This document shows positions 57,398 to 64,000 of a DNA stretch of 64,000 bases, one piece after another. Source of the DNA: Azadirachta indica (lineage: Eukaryota; Streptophyta; Magnoliopsida; Sapindales; Meliaceae); NCBI GenBank assembly GCA_022749755.1, contig CM040445.1, forward strand, positions 1,199,182 to 1,263,181, written 5' to 3'. Position 1 is the stretch's first letter. Each line of letters opens with the position of its first letter. The position numbers and the translations under genes are program-made. The notes beneath the pieces are model-generated. The model was not told the DNA's origin, searched no databases, and saw only the letters and a list, made by a program, of their open reading frames with translations.

Positions 57398-60300
57398 CTC
57401 TCGTCAAATTCAAGATGACTTAATAGAAGTTATTTTGAGTTTGGACACCAGATCATGAAAAAGACCAAAATGGTGACTTTTAATAAATATATCTACTAAT
57501 TGGTCAGAGGAGGGGATCAAACAAAGAGTAATAGTGCCTTGAATGATATGTTGACGGATGAAATGACAGTTAACTTTAATGTGTTTGGTGCGCTCGTGGT
57601 AGACATCATTGTGAGCAATCTGAATAACGCTATTATTATTACAGGCAAGAGAAGTAGGACCAGAGTGATGAATACCCTTGTCACTGAGCAGTCAGTAAAG
57701 CCAAGTAATCTCCTGAGTGGTATTAGCGAGAGCACTGTATTCTGCCTCTGTGCTGGAGCAGGCAACAATAGTATGCTTCTTACAACACCAAGAAATAAGA
57801 GAATCACCTAAAAAAATACAAAAACCTATTGTGGAGCATCGGTCAGTAGGATCTCTAGCCTAGTCTGTATTAGAAAAGGCACGTAATGCTAGAGACAAGT
57901 GGGCAGAGAAATGAAGCCCATGAAATAAAGTGCTCTTAATGTAGCGAAGAATGTGAAGAACAACTATATAGTGAGGAGAGCAGGGAGCAGACATGTATTG
58001 GCTCACAACATGAATAGCATGGGAGATAACAGGTTGAGTAACCGTGAGATAAACTAAACTGTTAACCAATTGTCTATAAAAAATGGCATCTTCAAGAGCC
58101 TACAGTTCTTCTGTCATTACTTGCTACCAAATAGGATTAAAACTAACTTCGGAATCTAATTGAAGCTCATACAAGGAAAGAGTAGTAGAAAAATAGTGAT
58201 AATCTCAAAGTATAACAGGAAGTTCCCTTACCCAATTAGATTGGCAAGGTAAAGGAGGAATGTCAGAGAAGGTAGATAGAGGGACAGTGGAGGCGTCAGA
58301 TGTGAACTTGGAAGGTAAAGTCATTGGCTCAGGACTAGGCAATGGTACAATGGACATATCTGCTGAGGACTAATCTGAATTACCTGTATTGGTGCTATTA
58401 GGAAACAAATCTATAGAATTGCGAGTAAATAAGAGAGTAAAATTAGACTCAAAATGAAAACTAGAGATGAAGGAGAACATTTTGTATTCCCAAAAGACTA
58501 TATGTCTAGATATACGGAGTCAATTGGACACAAGATCCTAACAAGTGTTCAATGCCATATCTTAGGAAACAACATAAATGAGTCCGAGGTTCTAATTTAG
58601 TATATTCATAAGGTTGTGAGAGGATAAAACAAGCATAACCAAAAACTTTAAGAAAACTATAGTTAAGAGGAATCTCATACAATCGCTTATAAAAAGATTA
58701 ATTACCAATGAGTATTAAGGAAGACAATTAATAATGTAAGTGGTTATAAGAGCTGCTTCCCCAAAAAAAACGTTCTGGATAAGAGGCAGAAATGATAAGA
58801 ACACAAATAATTTTAAGGATTTGTTTATGTTTACATTCAGCCTGACCATTTTGTTGGGATGCGCTAGGATGGAAGTAATGACAAATGTCTTATGGGTTTA
58901 TAAGAGATTTATAGACTTAAAATCCCTATATTTTATAGCATTTTTGGTGCGAAAAACTTTAATGGAACAAGAAAATTGTTTTTAAATCATTTTAACAAAA
59001 TTATGATAGATTTTGGATAACTTTTATCTATGTTTCATAAAATAAATTCAAGTATAAAAATCACAAAGTACTTAGAACCTCCCATAGTGGCATTAGGGGA
59101 AGGCCCTTATATATCATAATGAATAAGATCAAATGAAGCAGTAGAAATAGAGTCACTATTATTAAAAGGTAAAGCAGTACGTTTTGCTAACTAATAAGAG
59201 ACATAATCAAATTGATCATGGGATACAATACCCATAATTCCACTAGAAATCAGTGAATGACGACGACTAAGTGATAAAGGTCCTAATCAGGAATGCCAAA
59301 GACTCAAGAAAGAGACAGATATTATGGAGGCAACAAGCAGATGAGCAAAGTGACATGTAAATGGTAGATGAAAAATGATGAGCTCGAATAAACATCCAAC
59401 TTTATGAATATATCCCAAGCATCCAACTCGTCTTCAGATCCTACACATGACAAACAAAAGCAATGAAAAGAATATAGAGACTAAGATCATATAATTGATC
59501 GACAAACAAAAGGTTAAAAGTAAGATGGGGAATCAGGAAAGTGTCTGGTAAAAAAAGATTAGATGAAGTGATTTAACTTAAGTAATTAACATGTATAGTA
59601 GATCCACTTGCAGTTTGAATAGTAGGTAAATGTGGGACAATAGATTTAGAAGAATAAGAGTGGAATCTACAATCATATGATTATAACACACAAAGTCAAA
59701 GTACCAAAAGGATGTACCTAGAGAATTGAGGAAGCTGAAATTAGAAGATTACCAGATTTTTACAAAAGTTGCTATAGAAGAGACACGAGATCATTGGTGG
59801 TAAGAGATGAAGACGTAGGACAGTCATTAGTGTTATTAGCAACAGCAGTAGCAGACAACAGTGAAGAATGATTCGATCTTTCTTTATTTGGACAGTCTTG
59901 TGCAAAGTGTTGAGGACCAACTTTACAACAAACTTTGCATCTCATAATGGGACATTTATGTTGGTGAAGAAGTGATGCCGTTTTATGTTGATGCAAATAT
60001 TGGGTATGAACAATTTACATAGATGTTATACGCTGCACATGGGATTAATCCAATGATCTGCATTTACAGAATGAGAATAAAGAGAACGAAAAAAGAAAAA
60101 TAGAGAAAAATTCAGATTAAAGTGTGTATTTGATTCTTTTATTTTTATGAATATTAGTGTGTGATCAAATGCAATTAAATTAAATTAGGTTTTGCTTAGA
60201 TGACCGTTGGATCAATCACCGGGCGATAGGTTGTGGTCAAGAACACACTAAATTGTTCAATCAATTTAATTTAGATATTAGTTATCATTGTAGAGGTAAA

Positions 60301-60850
60301 CTGAGAAGAGGAAGTTGTAGTAAAAGCAATGTCTGGGTGAGGTGGTTGTAGAGGAGCAAGCTGAGTTTTCTTAGACAAGCATATCAATAGCTTCATCAAG
60401 AATAGGTAACGGTTTTTAGTAGAGAAGAGAAGTTCATGTAAGTTCAAATATATCTCGCAAGGCTATAAGAAACATAATTTACCGTTGCTCGTCCCTATAA
60501 GTGGTAAATTTTGTTGCATCCTCAAAGGTTATCCACTTAAGTTCTAAAAATGATAACTGATCCCCTAAAATCTGCATTGTGAGTGAAAGTTAGAGATAGA
60601 CTAACCAGGCTCTTAGCGTATATGATGAAGCTTGCAAAGGATCTGATATTGTTGTGACAGATCAGTGGTAGTATATCGATCAGCAAGAAAGTCCCACAAT
60701 GCTTTGACTGTCTCAAATCTCCTAAATTGTAGATGTATGGAAGGGATAAACATATTATGGAAACACATAATAATCTGGTTATTTTTTTGTTCCACTCTTC
60801 CAAACGATTAGCGAGCTTAGCTTCCGCTTTCTTTGAAAAAACCATGTTTT
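57145..60850 (-). mobile_element. Ty1/copia retrotransposon remnant, internally deleted
   Basis: Minus-strand landmarks from right to left: gag (from the ATG at 60845; SIHLQFRRFETVKALWDFLA and TTTDLSQQYQ), zinc knuckle region (59.9 kb; CKVCCKVGPQHFAQDC), integrase (about 59.25-58.6 kb; FDLIHYDI, GGSKYFVIF, PQQNGQAECKHKQ, KVFGYACF), the end of reverse transcriptase (58069-57860; LVYLTVTQPVISHAIHVVSQ) and RNase H (about 57810-57450; ACSSTEAEY). That gag-INT-RT-RH order is Ty1/copia. Only about 0.4 kb separates integrase from the RT end, so most of RT is deleted. Stops occur throughout. Confidence 0.88.
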
Positions 60851-63800
60851 TGAAGGCTACGCTATAAAGTCTGCTCTCAATATCTCATCCGTTTCTCTTG
60901 TTCCTTCACTACAAGTAATACGTCGAAGGTGAATCCTCTATTTTGTATCTACCTAAAAAAAAAAGTTTTTATAAGAAAATAATGCATTTTATGGTTCAAT
61001 AAAGAAACAATTTAAGTACAAGTAAAATAATTTTCTTTAATGCAAGTTAAAATATGCATTTAACAAAAAAAATAGAATCATTTAAGAAATACTGATTAGA
61101 CGAGAAAAGATACAATGTTTACTTTAGTAAACTAATTAACATGAACCAAATTTTATTTTACTTAAAACCAAAAAAATGATACAAAACATTTTGGTTTGAT
61201 TTTGAGGTGAGATTAAAATGTTTGATTTTGTAATAAAAAACATTTTGGTTTGACGTTAGATTTTGGCTTAAGTTTCAATAAGTGTTTGCTATATTTTGAG
61301 GTTTTATATTATTATTTGAAGGTTGTTTATATTTATAATGTTAAGGTCAATGTAGTTTGAATTTTGAGTTACACTCCAGTTTTTGTGCTGTTGAGACAAA
61401 ATTGAGGGTGTTACAAACAATTACTCTACTCTTCGTACACCTAAAATGGAACTACAACCTTTTGTTCTTCACTGCTATTTAAATGAAGCAAATTTACACC
61501 CCAAACCATCATAATTTCACCTTACGCGTAAAATCAGTTTTAGAACCTGAAGAGACATCATTTCTAGGGCTAATCCAAATGGTATAAATGACAATGATAT
61601 TGCATACAAAATTATTTTATGTATGAGTTTAACAAAGATCTATAGTAATAAATGTTCTTAATAACAAGTTCAAGATTTTAAAATTATTCAACAATAAATA
61701 TCCAGGCCCAAAAAAAAAAAAACGAAGAGTTTTCAACTCCCTCATATTTGTTTTCACCACATTCATACCATAGATAACATATAACTATAGATAAAAAAGA
61801 ATGGAACTTGAAATGCATTCAGTCTTTCAAAGGGCAATTTTCATCAGATGCATAAACAAACATCAAACAGAAAGAAACGGCAGTAGAGACCGAGGGAGAA
61901 CCCCAACAATCTCGGAACATAATAAAATAGAGTTCATACCAAAAGTTAGCGGGCAATCTCCACATGACCCGAAATATATATATATATATATATATACCCA
62001 CGTTTTATACACCAAAAAAGAAAAAATAAATAAAAATTAAACGGGACGAAGTTGACCTAAATCTACGCTATGTTAGTGTGGAGAAGACATTATTTATTAT
62101 TTATCTTCGTATAATTGTATTGTTTTGTATTGGTTATAATAAATAATAAGTTTTTTAGTGATAATAGTTGCTTGAAAAAGTATGGCAAACAAAGAAACAA
62201 AAGGTATTGTTTATATAATATATATATATATATATAATTATTCAAACACGTAATGTCTAGTAATTAACAATATATTATATTTCATGAAATGGTGGAGAAA
62301 AAATACAATGTATTTTGGATTCATATAGAGCTTATAATATATTTAATAACTGCCCGAGATACATTCCCATATAAATTTCTCATCTCTTCTTTTATTACTT
62401 TTTAAGGAGTTTCAAAAGGGTGAAAATGTTTAAGTCATAGTACCCCGATATTTTTGCAGCTTCCTAAATTTTTTTATTTAAATTTTTAACTAATGTAACA
62501 ACAACATTATTTTTAATAATTTTCAAAATTATTTATTGCATTATTTTACAGCGTAAAATTTGTATTTGTGGGAAATGAAGACAGCGGTGGAAATGAGAGG
62601 GAAAATAAAAAATAAAAAATAAAAACTGTAGTTTGGTCTGATGATGCACTTTATTTGCACCTAAGGTTGGGATCGACTTTAGACAGGGACAGGCAGGCAG
62701 GATCAGACAAAACTCTCGTCTCAGATATGGTGATTGCTTAGCTGCCTCCAGGCCAACAATCACGGGCCTGTCGAAACGGAGACAGAAGAGGACCCCACTT
62801 AATGGGCTTTCTTTTCTTAATAGGCTTCTGTTAAATCACTGTAATTTGGGCTGGATTTCGACATTTTGAGCCTTGGTTGAAACGAATACTAGTAGTGGGA
62901 GTGGAGAGGAAATTTAACAGTGATAAAAGTTAGTCGTGGGGACCACTGAGTGGCAGAGTTACCCAAAATTGGATTAGATTGCAGCCCGTGACAGAGAGAG
63001 AAATGTGTGTTTCGAAATTGTAAGTAAATATTTTTATGAAATGAACAATGTAGGATAATAATACATTTAGATTCCTTATTTTTTTGTATTTTTACTTTTA
63101 TGTCAAATAAGTTTCTAATAAATATAATAATACATAAAAATTAGAATTTTATCAAAAATTTATGTCAACACTCTTATTCTAATAACGCATTCCTGAAATT
63201 TATATATATATACACACTACCTTTTAGATACAGTAAGAATAATTTTTTGATTAAATATTATTATATGACATGACATAACGTAAATCTTTTAGATCATTGT
63301 GGGGGGTCATGTTTGCTATGCTATTTTCTTCCAGGGAAAAATATTTTTCATTTTTCTTGTTAGTAATTGGGAGAACATGAAACGGTCTGCCGGTTTTGTG
63401 AGAAATTGATATTACTTAGTTAACTTTATAATGTGGACTTATTTGATATAAATTAAAGAAATTATACCTTTGTCTGCAAAGATATAGAACCTGAGGGGAC
63501 CCCATACTATTACTACACATGTAATGAAAATAGTGCCGAATGATGGGGACGGTGCACTGCTACTGATTTCACCACGACTTCTTGTCCTACGTGGAAACTG
63601 CTGCCCAGCGCACCGCAGGCAAATCAAATGGGCACTTTCTTGCGTCTTGGTTTGTTGACACCCTGTAGCCATCAAAAGACCATTTTATCCCCTACTTTAT
63701 ATCGATTTTACCATCATTGATTATTATTTTCCAGATTATGAGAATTTAGCCTAGCTGTGCTGCTGCCCCCATCCATTTTAAATTTTGAAATTTTTTGCTG

Positions 63801-64000
63801 TGCTGTAAAGCTACTACTTACTATGTTTATTGATAGCCATTTATTTCCTTTGGAGACTGCCTGGAGCCGGAGCTGGAGATTCACTTTTTTCCACCCACAT
63901 GGACCAAACTGCCCTCACCTTTTCTTTTGCATGTCTGCTTTTGAGGATCACCTCTTTTAAATTCTCTTTTCCTAAAGTTTATAAAATTTTAGTTAGATGT
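60851..64000. other. right-end intergenic DNA
   Basis: AT-rich with (TA)n near 61976-61996 and 62219-62237. Small open frames (61.8-62.0, 62.5-62.8, 63.4-63.7 kb) are unrecognisable. The 62.55-63.0 kb part is less AT-rich and holds site II-type words, so it may be the edge of a gene promoter. Confidence 0.5.
62803..62852 (+). promoter_or_regulatory. two site II-type words (TGGGCT), possible promoter
   Basis: TGGGCT occurs at 62803-62808 and 62847-62852 in a locally GC-richer segment. No adjoining coding region is recognised, so any promoter role is a guess. Confidence 0.25.

Overview
This is a nuclear window from a flowering plant, almost certainly a eudicot. The evidence is GT-AG introns interrupting plant-type genes, very AT-rich intergenic DNA full of (TA)n, AATT and ATT microsatellites, and nuclear genes for a plastid ribosomal protein and a mitochondrial import chaperone, with LTR retrotransposons, MITEs and a plant subtilase cluster. 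A rosid such as Citrus would fit the protein flavour, but that is an impression, not a demonstration.

Layout. Positions 1-10.9 kb are AT-rich intergenic DNA with a probable inverted-terminal repeat element (6.4-8.7 kb) and SINE-like tRNA-derived heads. TIM13 (mitochondrial small Tim chaperone) lies at 11.27-12.73 kb on +. A possible 60-residue membrane micro-ORF lies at 13.9-14.1 kb on -. A four-exon 2-oxoglutarate/Fe(II) oxygenase of the DMR6/DLO type lies at 17.0-18.4 kb on +, followed by a broken caffeic-acid-type O-methyltransferase (18.9-20.4 kb). An intact MTP1-type zinc/proton antiporter lies at 20.7-21.9 kb on -, with a likely 5'-leader intron reaching about 23.45 kb. The four-exon plastid ribosomal protein L11 gene lies at 25.0-27.4 kb on -. 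A single-exon RING-H2 protein lies at 29.25-29.79 kb on +.

From 31.6 kb the window becomes a graveyard of gene pieces: a UDP-glycosyltransferase relic, two MITE-like copies lodged in (TA)n tracts, and a subtilase family cluster. The cluster runs from inverted exon relics at 34 kb, through two minus-strand fragments and a nearly full-length pseudogene (36.3-39.35 kb), to one apparently intact ten-exon SBT3-type gene (50.5-53.65 kb). A degenerate Ty3/gypsy chromovirus with both 879-bp LTRs (41384-47680) sits between the pseudogene and the intact gene. A prolyl-tRNA synthetase relic (49.0-49.5 kb), an ankyrin-repeat pseudogene with an inserted solo-LTR-like element (55.1-56.9 kb) and an internally deleted Ty1/copia element (57.1-60.85 kb) complete the right half. 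The last 3 kb hold only promoter-like motifs.

How the genes relate. I see no pathway linking the whole window. The oxygenase, the O-methyltransferase relic, the UGT relic and the subtilases are all typical plant defence or specialised-metabolism families that expand in tandem and decay. TIM13, MTP1 and plastid L11 are housekeeping genes. TIM13 and L11 share paired TGGGCY (site II) promoter elements with the same 13-bp start-to-start spacing. I found no previously undescribed multi-gene system. The best leads are the subtilase birth-and-death cluster, the MITE family embedded in (TA)n tracts, and the micro-ORF at 13.9 kb.
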